DNA from: JABDMH01 sp965223165 | GTDB taxonomy: Bacteria > Bacteroidota > Bacteroidia > Chitinophagales > Saprospiraceae | Direction: 5' to 3' | Assembly (NCBI GenBank): GCA_965223165.1 | Contig: CBDCVQ010000014.1 | Span: 186,001-250,000, forward strand | Length of the DNA stretch: 64,000 bases | Shown: in pieces, positions 33,652-41,852 of the stretch | Layout: each line of letters starts with the position of its first letter | Position numbering within the stretch: the first letter of the stretch is position 1 | The notes under the pieces: generated by a model | Told to the model about the DNA's origin: nothing | The model's input: the letters and a program-made list of their open reading frames with translations, nothing else | Database searches by the model: none | Made by a program: the position numbers and the translations under genes

Positions 33652-34539
33652 CTATTGTTTACCCTTAGGATGTGCCTTGTGATATACGGCCTTGAGTCTC
33701 TCGATGGAATTGTGGGTATAGATCTGGGTGGCGCTTAGGCTGGCATGTCCAAGTAGATCCTTAATGGCTTGCAAGTCGGCGCCCTGGTCAGATAAATGCG
33801 TGGCAAACGAATGTCGTAAGGTATGGGGCCCACGTTGGGAGACCGTCGAAACCGATGACAAGAAGGCGCGCGCCACATTGTATACGTACTTGGGATACAT
33901 CTTGCGTCCCCGATTGGTCAAGAGTAGATGTTCAGATTCCACTGCTGGCAAAGTACTTCGCTTCTCCAGGTACTTAGTGAGCAGCTCGCGATGTACGGGC
34001 CCAAAGGGGATCAGTCGGACTTTGCCGCCCTTGCCTTTGACCCGATAGTGCGATTGCTCCAGATCGGCATCCTGCACGCGCAATGCAATCAATTCACTCC
34101 TACGCATGCCGGTCTGGTAAAGGGCCTCGACGATAAATCGGTCACGCAAGCCCGCAAACGTATCTGACCCAGCATAGTGCCTGCCCATAGCTCGTGCTTC
34201 TGACTGCCGAATGCTCGTGGGCAACCTCTTAGGCAGTTTGAGACCGACAATTCTCGCCGCCGGATTTTGCTCCGCCTGCCCGGCACGCATGAGATACTTA
34301 AAGTAGGACCTCACCGCAGCCATCTTGCGATTGACCGACCGGGGCTGCTGACCAGCTGCGACCAACGATACTAGCCACGATCTGAGGTGTTTATGACCCA
34401 CCTGTTTTGGGTCTGTGATGTCGTGCTGCTCCGCCAGGTAGGTGAGCATCTGCATCAAATCCCTCCGGTAGGCAGCTACCGTGTGGTCAGAATATCTTTT
34501 CTCGAATCGTATATAGTTGATGAAAGAAGCTAGGGACAT
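33652..34539 (-). CDS. Tyrosine recombinase, XerC/XerD family
   Basis: A 295-residue recombinase. The SAM-like core-binding domain occupies ~1-95 (SFINYIRFEKRYSDHTVAAYRRDL). The catalytic domain has the first Arg in TGMRRSELIALR (~150), the Lys in VKGKGGKVRLIPFG, HTLRHSFATHL with the His-x-x-Arg pair, GHASLSATQIYTH and the nucleophile Tyr. Length and lack of phage genes point to chromosome-dimer resolution at dif and not to a mobile integrase. XerC and XerD cannot be told apart from sequence here. It is upstream of hpf. Confidence 0.9.
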   Translation of the reverse strand: MSLASFINYIRFEKRYSDHTVAAYRRDLMQMLTYLAEQHDITDPKQVGHKHLRSWLVSLVAAGQQPRSVNRKMAAVRSYFKYLMRAGQAEQNPAARIVGLKLPKRLPTSIRQSEARAMGRHYAGSDTFAGLRDRFIVEALYQTGMRRSELIALRVQDADLEQSHYRVKGKGGKVRLIPFGPVHRELLTKYLEKRSTLPAVESEHLLLTNRGRKMYPKYVYNVARAFLSSVSTVSQRGPHTLRHSFATHLSDQGADLQAIKDLLGHASLSATQIYTHNSIERLKAVYHKAHPKGKQ

Positions 34540-34657
34540 ACCGACCGTTGTCTTTACTTAATTTCGACAATTTCAGCCAAAAATGCCAATCGTCTACCTC
34601 GATTTATGCAGGAAATATGCCAACTTTTCATGATGCGTACGAGCGGCCCGTTTTCGA

Positions 34658-37600
34658 TCAGGGCAACTGCGGGTCCTTGCGCTCAAACATGCTCAAGCCG
34701 GCGTCATTTTTCAAGGCCAACAACAGTGATTTTCCGGATGATAGGGTGATCGTCTCCAGGCTTTTGACATTGCCGGGAATATGCAAGCAGTAGGTAGGAC
34801 AGGGTGCCACATGGTAGCCATCCTGCTGATTTGATAGGAGTATCAGCCCAGATCCACCGTCCAGTCTGGGCGTCTCCACTTCTGTGTTGTAGATGCATCC
34901 TGCCAATAGCACATCGTCAAATCCATCCGCATCAAAGTCCATAAACACGGCATCCAACAGGGGGAAGGCCTGGGCCTCGGCGGGAAGAGACTTGGTCTCA
35001 AACGCTCCATGGCCCCGATTGACCAAAAGCACAGACGCGAAGGTGTTGGCTGAGCGCTGATAGGCATTGGCCAGTTCTTCCTCCCCATAGATATTGACCA
35101 GGCTTGCAGACGCAAAGGCACTATAGGTCTCAAACTTGTCGGCGATCATTGGCATCTGCTCGGAGGAACACTCTCTACCCCGTACGGGCACATACTGGTC
35201 TTTGTAGGGTGTGCTAAGCACGATGTCCAGGGTGCCCGTCTGGTCAAAATCGCTGGCAAAGACCTTAAATGGCTTGGCTGAGCTGGCCTTGTGCTTGATG
35301 TTGAGACCAATATTGCCCACCAGGTAGTCCGGCAAGCCGTCCGCATTGATGTCTGTCTCGTGGATCGAAAACCACCAACCCTTTAACGTGTCGAGGCCAT
35401 AATCAGCCAACTCAAATGAGCCCTCTCGATTCAAATACATCCGGATGCCTTCCCATTCACCTACCGTGATGAAGTCCATCCATCCGTCGCCATTGACGTC
35501 CGAGCAGATGATATCGTTGACAATGCCGGCCTCGGTAAGGGCAGGCACCAACTCGCCCGTTTGATCCACAAAACGGCCGCCCTCGTTGACCAGTAAGTGT
35601 GAAGGAGCCGCCAACGGATACTTCTGTGGGATAATCCGGTTGCCGATAAGGAGATCCATATCGCCGTCCTGGTCAAAGTCAAAGGACCTCACCACTTTGC
35701 CGCTATACTCCGCTTCCAGCGGCAGGTTTCCCCTACGTAGATCACCTTTGCCGTCATTGAGATAGAGACGGTGGCGGTATGCCGACTCGCCCTGTGGTCG
35801 GGCATTGCCACCAGAGACTACGACAAGATCGTTGTCGCCATCGCCGTCGGCATCCAAGATGCATGAGGACATATCCTCATACGGTTGATCTTGCTCCAAC
35901 ACGGGCAGACTAGCCCGGGCAAAGCTACCGTTGGGCTGCTGTAAATAGAGCTCGCCCGGTTGACCCCGAGCCCCTCCAAAAAACAAGTCCTCCAGTCCAT
36001 CTCCATTGAGGTCCCCTTTGGACATCATAGGACCCATGGTAGACTGCTTCTGCGGTAGTAGCACTTCCGCCGCAAAGTCGTTGAAGGGGTTTTCGACATG
36101 CTGGTAGTGCAGTCCAGCGGCCATTGGAGCATAAGGGAGCCATGCCCGTTGCACCACTCCCGTGCGTTGGATATCCGCCGGCGAAGCATCGCTGCGCTTT
36201 ACGGTCAAGACTTGGTTAGCTTCCACATCGGTGGCACTATACTGGTGTCCTCGGTCAAAAGTCACGATGACCGAGTCTATACGACGGTGGCTACCCAGGC
36301 CGAAATGCGCCGCTGGATCCTGCGCAGACATGTACCCACGAACACGCATGATCTCTCGCAGTTGCGTCTGGTCCCCCACCTTGATCCGTACCTTGGCCTG
36401 GCTTTCACTCAACTGATCTTCCACCCGAACAATCAGATAATTGCCCCTGCGCTGCTGCACGGCGTTATTTCGGTAGACCAGGGCCTCCTGATCGATGTTG
36501 CTTATCACTATGTCCTCGTCACCATCCCCATCCAAGTCGGCCACCACCGCCCCATTGGAAAATGTCTTGTCCTCGAGCCCCCAGTCCTGCCCCACCTCTG
36601 CAAACGTCAGGTCGGCATTGTTCCTAAAAACCATGTTGGGGAGCGACTCCGATGGCATGGCTCCGTACAACTCGCGTTTGACATCCAACGGTACCTCGTT
36701 TTGGTAGGTTCTTTTTGCTTGATCTACCAGCGCCTTAAAGTCATTGTCCAGGGCATATCGGCGGTAACCATTGGTCACAAATATGTCCTTTTGACCGTCC
36801 AGGTCGAGATCCGTGGCCAGGGCCGTCCAGCTCCAGTCCGTCTTTGCCACACCCGCCAAGTGCCCGATATTGGTGAAGGTGCCGTTGCGGTTGTTCAGCT
36901 GCAGCGTATTGAACATATACTGGTGCGAAAAACCCAAGCCATCCACCAGCAGACCAAAGCTACTCACGTCCATGGAGGCCATGAGCGTCTTGGATCGGAT
37001 ATGGTCCTTGGAAGCCATGTCTAGGACCAGGATGTCCTTATATCCATCGTTGTTTATGTCGGCGATATCGGCTCCCATACCGTAGAAGGACATCTGCTTC
37101 AGATGCACCTTGGAGCGATCGTGAAAGGTTCCGTTCCACCGATTGAGATATAGATTGTCGGGTAAGAAATAGTCGTTGGCCACGTAGATATCTGGCCAGT
37201 AGTCATCATTGATGTCACTGATCACCAGGCCGAGTCCAAATGTCGGAGCATTGATGCCTTGGCTGCCACTGCGATCCGCAAACTTGCCACCCTCGTTGAG
37301 GTAGAGATGGCTGAAGCTCCCGTCGTATTTGCCTGGATTTTCAAGAATCGCCCGATGAAACCGCACCGGATCGTACCCGTAAAGCTCTGACTCATTCATC
37401 ACGAAGCAGTCCAAATCGCCGTCCTTGTCCACGTCCACGAAGGCGGCCTGGGTACCAATGCCCTCATCCGCCAGCCCATAGGCAGCGGCAGCTTGTCGAA
37501 AGGTCAGATCTCCCTGGTTGATGAAGAGCAGATTCCGACGTTGCGCAGCAGGAAGGGGACCACCCTGGCAGATGTAGATGTCCATCCATTGATCTCCATT

Positions 37601-38008
37601 GACATCGGCAAATGTAACACCGGTCGACCACTGCTTGCCGGTGTTGATGCCTGACTCATCGGTGATGTCTTCAAACTGGAGATTGCCTTGGTTGAGGTAC
37701 AGCCTGTTTGGCACTTGATTACCGGCAAACACGAGATCCAAGCGTCCGTCATTGTTGAGATCGCAAGCGCCCACGCCGGCACCATTGTAGAAGTAGTCGT
37801 AGTCAAGCAGGTTTTGCTTGGTGGCTACGTCTTCTTGTAGAGCATTGGCAAATGTGATACCGCTGGCTTGAGCTGGCACCTTCTCAAAGAGGGGCGACGA
37901 GTCGGCCGAATTGCCTACGGGATTGTTCTGGCAACCCATCAGCAGAGCGATCCCTGCAACGAGCAAGATTGAGGCCGAGGACTCCATAACCGAAAGAAAT
38001 GTCATCAA
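34658..38008 (-). CDS. VCBS/FG-GAP repeat lipoprotein with ASPIC/UnbV-like segment
   Basis: A 1116-residue surface-type protein (1109 if the ATG at 37987 is used). The lipoprotein signal is LLMGC with the acylated Cys at residue 26. At least ten FG-GAP calcium-binding repeats follow (DLNNDGRLDLVFAG, DVNGDQWMDIY, DINNDGYKDILVLD, DLDGDGDEDIVISN, DLNGDGLEDLFFGG and so on), forming beta-propellers. An ASPIC/UnbV-like stretch lies mid-protein (VRVRGYMSAQDPAAHFGLG, DSVIVTFDRG). Such proteins are common Bacteroidota cell-surface proteins, often beside SusCD loci; binding of polymer or cell-contact roles are inferred only. It is divergent from the arylsulfotransferase-like gene. Confidence 0.88.
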   Translation of the reverse strand: MMTFLSVMESSASILLVAGIALLMGCQNNPVGNSADSSPLFEKVPAQASGITFANALQEDVATKQNLLDYDYFYNGAGVGACDLNNDGRLDLVFAGNQVPNRLYLNQGNLQFEDITDESGINTGKQWSTGVTFADVNGDQWMDIYICQGGPLPAAQRRNLLFINQGDLTFRQAAAAYGLADEGIGTQAAFVDVDKDGDLDCFVMNESELYGYDPVRFHRAILENPGKYDGSFSHLYLNEGGKFADRSGSQGINAPTFGLGLVISDINDDYWPDIYVANDYFLPDNLYLNRWNGTFHDRSKVHLKQMSFYGMGADIADINNDGYKDILVLDMASKDHIRSKTLMASMDVSSFGLLVDGLGFSHQYMFNTLQLNNRNGTFTNIGHLAGVAKTDWSWTALATDLDLDGQKDIFVTNGYRRYALDNDFKALVDQAKRTYQNEVPLDVKRELYGAMPSESLPNMVFRNNADLTFAEVGQDWGLEDKTFSNGAVVADLDGDGDEDIVISNIDQEALVYRNNAVQQRRGNYLIVRVEDQLSESQAKVRIKVGDQTQLREIMRVRGYMSAQDPAAHFGLGSHRRIDSVIVTFDRGHQYSATDVEANQVLTVKRSDASPADIQRTGVVQRAWLPYAPMAAGLHYQHVENPFNDFAAEVLLPQKQSTMGPMMSKGDLNGDGLEDLFFGGARGQPGELYLQQPNGSFARASLPVLEQDQPYEDMSSCILDADGDGDNDLVVVSGGNARPQGESAYRHRLYLNDGKGDLRRGNLPLEAEYSGKVVRSFDFDQDGDMDLLIGNRIIPQKYPLAAPSHLLVNEGGRFVDQTGELVPALTEAGIVNDIICSDVNGDGWMDFITVGEWEGIRMYLNREGSFELADYGLDTLKGWWFSIHETDINADGLPDYLVGNIGLNIKHKASSAKPFKVFASDFDQTGTLDIVLSTPYKDQYVPVRGRECSSEQMPMIADKFETYSAFASASLVNIYGEEELANAYQRSANTFASVLLVNRGHGAFETKSLPAEAQAFPLLDAVFMDFDADGFDDVLLAGCIYNTEVETPRLDGGSGLILLSNQQDGYHVAPCPTYCLHIPGNVKSLETITLSSGKSLLLALKNDAGLSMFERKDPQLP

Positions 38009-38083
38009 CCGTCAAAGATACGAACACCTCAGGAAGGGTATGCACAAATCCTGTCGGAGATCGACGCTGCGCCGGTTACAGTC

Positions 38084-39847
38084 ATGCAGGCAATTTCTCG
38101 GGACATCCTTTGGTGTCCCGGCAAACATTGCCGTATTTTCCACCCGGTGATCCCATACGCTGCTCATCTCAATGTTTGTATTCGATGCTGGCATCTACTG
38201 TTGCTGATCATCGGCCAGCTTTGCAGCGCCACTTCGTTGCCATCGCAAACCATCGGCGTGTTGCATCACAGCAACATATCCACCGAGGGGTACATCCTTT
38301 TTTCTCCGGTAGCCTCGCATTCGACCTACTTGATCGACAAGTGCGGACGGCTGGTCAATACCTGGACCTCGGACCGTACACCCGGACAGAGCGCCTACCT
38401 CACCCGAGAGGGTCTACTGTATAGAGCGGGGAAGGTAAGCGGAGCTTTCTTTTCCGGTGGAGTGGGTGGCAGCGTCCAAGCTTTTGACTGGGGGGGAGAC
38501 ATTACGTGGGACTTCACTTACGCCACAGATGCCCACCAGCAACACCATGATTTCACCATCATGGACAATGGACATATTTTGCTTCTCGCTTGGGAGTTTA
38601 TGTCGCATGATACCGCAGTAGCACTGGGCCGTGATCCTTCCACCATCAGCAGCCGAGGCCTCTGGCCCGAGCAGATTGTGGAAATAAAACCGCTTGGACC
38701 CAGCGGTGGCGAAGTCGTTTGGCAGTGGTGCAGTCGGGATCATCTCATTCAGGATCGCGATTCTAGTCTATCGAACTTTGGCGTAGTGAGCGAGCACCCT
38801 GAACTGATTGACATCAACTTTCACCGTGAGACCGATACTGACCTTGCCCTGGCTGATTGGATGCATGCAAATTCGATCGACTACAACGGGGAGTTGGACC
38901 AAATCCTACTCAGCCTACGCAAATTCAACGAAATCTGGATCATCGATCACAGCACGACTACCGAGGAAGCTGCCTCGCACGAGGGTGGCCGGCAAGGGAA
39001 AGGAGGCGATCTGCTCTACCGGTGGGGTAATCCAGCCGCGTACCAACGGGGTGACACCACGGATCAGAAACTGTTTGGGCAGCATGATGCTCACTGGGCT
39101 GCGGAAGGTGAAGGGATCTCCCGAAGTCAGATCTTGTTGTATAACAATGGCTTCGAGCGTCCCGGTGAGGAGTACTCTTCGATAGACTTGCTAGATACCG
39201 AGGTGGACAGCTTAGGGAGTTATCCGATCCCAGAAATTGGCGAGATCGGTGCGCAAGCGTTGCGCTGGCAAAGATCCGGTCAGGACCAACCCGCCTTTGG
39301 ATCGGCTCGCATGTCCAGCGTGCAGAGGTTGGAAAAAGACCGGCTGATCATTTGTGACGGAGACGGAGGTCGTCTCATGGAGATATCCGCGGAGGGGGAG
39401 CTTCTGTGGGAATTTGTCTGTCCCATCTATGGCAATGTTGTGGGTATTCAAGGGACGAGACCCAGCCAGAACCAGCTTTTTCACGCCGCATTCTACCCTA
39501 TAAGTTACCTGGATGAAGCCAATATTGAGATCAACATCGGCGATCCGATCGTCGAAGCCGGGACTTTTGAGCCCTGCCAATTGACGGTCGCCTCCCAAGT
39601 TGCGCTGCCGTCTCATATTACCTATACCAATCCAGTGTCCAGTCAGCTGCACGTATTCAATCCCTCGGGATTAGACCTGCAGATCTCGCTGCACGATCCT
39701 TTGGGGGGGCAAGTCATCGATGGATGGCGGAGTGCTCTGAGGACGGTGATCTTACCTCGTCCGGATCTGGTGGCCGGCCTTTACTTCATCCGGATTGAAG
39801 ATGTGCCCAAGCGGCGGGTGGCTGTCCAGCCCATCATCTTGCGCTAG
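38084..39847 (+). CDS. Arylsulfotransferase-like (ASST) beta-propeller protein with type IX sorting tail
   Basis: A secreted protein of up to 587 residues. The propeller carries ASST-type segments with candidate catalytic histidines: HHDFTIMDNGHILLLAWE (~140), DWMHANSIDYN (~262) and GQHDAHW (~331). In ASST enzymes an active-site His accepts sulfate from a phenolic ester and passes it to another phenol. The final ~75 residues (NPVSSQLHVFNPSGLDLQISL ... GLYFIRIED) are a type A type IX secretion domain. The start is uncertain: the ATG at 38084 puts ~35 residues before the hydrophobic signal (WHLLLLIIGQLCSA), so a GTG near 38146 may be used instead. Enzyme activity is inferred. Confidence 0.78.
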   Translation: MQAISRDILWCPGKHCRIFHPVIPYAAHLNVCIRCWHLLLLIIGQLCSATSLPSQTIGVLHHSNISTEGYILFSPVASHSTYLIDKCGRLVNTWTSDRTPGQSAYLTREGLLYRAGKVSGAFFSGGVGGSVQAFDWGGDITWDFTYATDAHQQHHDFTIMDNGHILLLAWEFMSHDTAVALGRDPSTISSRGLWPEQIVEIKPLGPSGGEVVWQWCSRDHLIQDRDSSLSNFGVVSEHPELIDINFHRETDTDLALADWMHANSIDYNGELDQILLSLRKFNEIWIIDHSTTTEEAASHEGGRQGKGGDLLYRWGNPAAYQRGDTTDQKLFGQHDAHWAAEGEGISRSQILLYNNGFERPGEEYSSIDLLDTEVDSLGSYPIPEIGEIGAQALRWQRSGQDQPAFGSARMSSVQRLEKDRLIICDGDGGRLMEISAEGELLWEFVCPIYGNVVGIQGTRPSQNQLFHAAFYPISYLDEANIEINIGDPIVEAGTFEPCQLTVASQVALPSHITYTNPVSSQLHVFNPSGLDLQISLHDPLGGQVIDGWRSALRTVILPRPDLVAGLYFIRIEDVPKRRVAVQPIILR

Positions 39848-39930
39848 GTGGGCATAAGCTTTCTTCTCGCACCTGCTTCGCCCCCGAATGGACAAAGAGC
39901 TGCCATTGGTAAGCTACCGCTGTGCCATCC

Positions 39931-40151
39931 GCAGAGCTTCGCATCAAAATCTTGTTGTTAATTCTAATGTCTTTGGTCCGCATACTTCGTTGCAAAGCCA
40001 CGCCATATCTAAGGCTATGCCACCCACCCGTTTTCGCGGTTCCCTCACTTCTCGCATTGTCATGCTCGACTCTACGAGATCGTTCAGTCATGCCTCGCCT
40101 GCGAACAAAATCCTATTAGAATTATTCAACATATCTAATGCGAAGATCTAC
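39931..40151. repeat. Long inverted-repeat intergenic element, copy 2
   Basis: The ends GCAGAGCTTCGCAT (39931-39944) and ATGCGAAGATCTAC (40138-40151) are inverted repeats with two mismatches. Interior blocks match copy 1 at 6588-6753 (TAATTCTAATGTCTTTGGTC, GCATACTTCGTTGCA, GCGAACAAAATCCTA, AGAATTATTCAACATATCTA). It is ~55 bp longer because of extra sequence in the centre. No ORF. It lies between the ASST-like gene and the group II intron. Confidence 0.8.
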
Positions 40152-40199
40152 CAGGCATCGGGCTTCGTCGCCCATGCTCCGGCCGCCACATAGGGGCAG

Positions 40200-40836
40200 A
40201 TCGAGTAGAGGAAGTAAGATAGACTTTTAGACCTACGGAATCCGCAAAGGAGTCCACCTTACTTGCCCCTCTCACACCACCGGATGTACGGTTCACGTAT
40301 CACGGCGGTTCCCAGAGTAACTTTTGCCTAGGTTCTATTCCCCGTTCCGTTGGTAACACTCATCAGGTACTTAGAGCTTTCCGAGCCGTTCCTCCCCCAT
40401 GAGCCGACACCATCTCAGATGTCGCTCCTGCTACTCCTATTCGTACCGTTAATAATAAAGCCATATGCGTCTAATCTCTAAGTTCGGTCCTTCACATCCA
40501 TAGTCAAGATGCTACTATGACCTCGGCTGACTTCTGAACTACGACAGTCAATGTCCATCCAGATTCTCCCCGGGTAATCCGCATATACCTTCACATTTAT
40601 GCCAGCCACATCTACATCATCACCATCCGTGCAAGTATCGGACTTTAGAGATAGTGGCCTCCTCATCCGGTGACAATGCCTAACTATGCGATTCCTGTTC
40701 GTCAGGCCAATGCTTTGCTTTCGGCTTCCTTCAACCATATCCTCACGGATATAATCTTGCCGTTCGGCTAATGCTTCCCCTTGCCGGGTGCACAGAGGAC
40801 TTCCACCTCCGAGTATTTGCGCCCTGCCGGGCGCAC
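40200..40836 (-). ncRNA. ORF-less group II intron (ribozyme without maturase)
   Basis: On the minus strand the ~637-nt element begins GTGCGCCCGGCAGGGCGCA, a typical group II 5' end. It continues with domain I-type motifs (CTCGGAGGTGGAAGTCCTC, CCTGACGAACAGGAATCGCA). Domain V (40311-40274) folds as ACCGCCG/CGGTGGT with an inner TACG-GTGAAC-CGTA hairpin, and domain VI (40264-40212) as AAGTAAG/CTTACTT. It ends CTACTCGAT. No reverse transcriptase is encoded: the only internal ORF is 86 codons and unrelated. The 5' splice boundary is seven bases past a strong intrinsic terminator stem. Exact ends are uncertain by a few bases. It could splice or move only with a maturase supplied elsewhere, or be a decayed copy. 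Confidence 0.85.
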
Positions 40837-40843
40837 AATAGAA

Positions 40844-40872
40844 AGGCCGGAGCCACTACGTAGCTCCGGCCT
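40844..40872 (-). terminator. Terminator of the SusCD operon, intron insertion site
   Basis: AGGCCGGAGC (40844-40853) and GCTCCGGCCT (40863-40872) form a perfect 10-bp stem with a 9-base loop. On the minus strand it is followed by TTCTATT and then directly by the group II intron. It lies 28 bases after the lipoprotein gene's stop. The intron has replaced whatever followed the short T-rich tract. Confidence 0.88.
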
Positions 40873-40900
40873 CTGATTATTCTCTTAATCTTTACCTACT

Positions 40901-41821
40901 CTATTTCTTGGTGAGTGTCACCGTAGCCTTGTCCCCGTATCCGGTAAGCCAGGTGAGCGTTATGACGCCATCGGCTCCCACTTTTCCGGATCCTTCAAGT
41001 GATTCACCAAATGGTTCTTCTTTGGTCACAAAGGAGACCACACTACAAGCATCTTGGATTTCTCCAACGTTGTGCGTCTCATTGATCCCATAGATATCAT
41101 ACCACTCGAGATAAATACCTCCACTCCAGTCTGAGATCTCGTAGAGACCACTTCCCTTATCAGTCAATGTCACTTCTGACATCACCGTTACCTCACCGGG
41201 ACAGCAACCATCCGTGGAACTTCCAACGGTCACAGCATCATAAGTACCTCCGAGGTCCGAAGGACAGATGACAAAGAGCGTGTAATCGAAGAAACCGCGG
41301 AAAGCAGAACCATTGACGGAGGAGGATGAATTGGACGAGGTAAATACGGCACCGTCGACGGTGGTGACCGTGCCCTTTACGTCAAATTGTCCACCGCCTT
41401 TCAGGTCATCTGCCGTCAGCCCCAAGGCATTGAGGAGATCGGTACCCGTCACAGTGATATCAGTCAAGCCTTTGTTGCCGCTAGCTTGATCTGTAAACTC
41501 GGAAGATGAGAAGCTCAAGAAGTCAACGGGTCCAGCAGAGCTATTTCCATCAGACTCGTCGTAGTCGGTAAAAGAGACCGAAGCCTTGTACTCGGAGACT
41601 AGCGTACCCGCCTGCAAATCGATAAACTCGATCGTGTAGGTGAAACGCGACCCTGCCAGATCATCGGTTCGGATCTCTCCACCGCTGGATGAGACTCGAG
41701 CTGGGTAGGCTCCCTTGCCAGCAGCTTCAAATGTAAGGATCGGAGCTTTGTCTTCGTCTACACAGCCAATCACCAGCATCAGCAGAGCTCCGAATATGAT
41801 TGAAATCTTTAATCTTTCCAT
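40901..41821 (-). CDS. Outer-membrane lipoprotein of the SusCD operon
   Basis: A 306-residue lipoprotein: MERLKISIIFGALLMLVIGC gives a signal with the acylated Cys at residue 20, followed by acidic DEDK, as in surface-exposed Bacteroidota lipoproteins. The body is Ser/Gly/Thr-rich and beta-type, with a central CPSDLGGTYDAVTVG segment and paired cysteines (DGCCPGEV). I recognise no catalytic motif. It follows susD by 31 bases, the position of SusE/F-like accessory binding proteins. I start at 41821, where the signal peptide begins; the frame also opens upstream at 41923 inside susD. Substrate unknown. Confidence 0.8.
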   Translation of the reverse strand: MERLKISIIFGALLMLVIGCVDEDKAPILTFEAAGKGAYPARVSSSGGEIRTDDLAGSRFTYTIEFIDLQAGTLVSEYKASVSFTDYDESDGNSSAGPVDFLSFSSSEFTDQASGNKGLTDITVTGTDLLNALGLTADDLKGGGQFDVKGTVTTVDGAVFTSSNSSSSVNGSAFRGFFDYTLFVICPSDLGGTYDAVTVGSSTDGCCPGEVTVMSEVTLTDKGSGLYEISDWSGGIYLEWYDIYGINETHNVGEIQDACSVVSFVTKEEPFGESLEGSGKVGADGVITLTWLTGYGDKATVTLTKK

Positions 41822-41852
41822 AATTTTTGCTTTAAATGAAGTCCAAATTTGC

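Noticed and set aside
33652..34539. Treating the tyrosine recombinase as a phage or island integrase linked to the tRNA-Gly scar
   Set aside because: Its length, motifs and place next to hpf fit a housekeeping XerC/XerD protein, and no other mobile genes are nearby.
36098..37024. 308-codon plus-strand ORF inside the VCBS lipoprotein gene
   Set aside because: It is antisense to well-formed FG-GAP repeats and lacks domain features.
40478..40738. 86-codon ORF within the group II intron
   Set aside because: It covers structured intron domains, has no reverse transcriptase or maturase motif, and is far too short for an intron-encoded protein.
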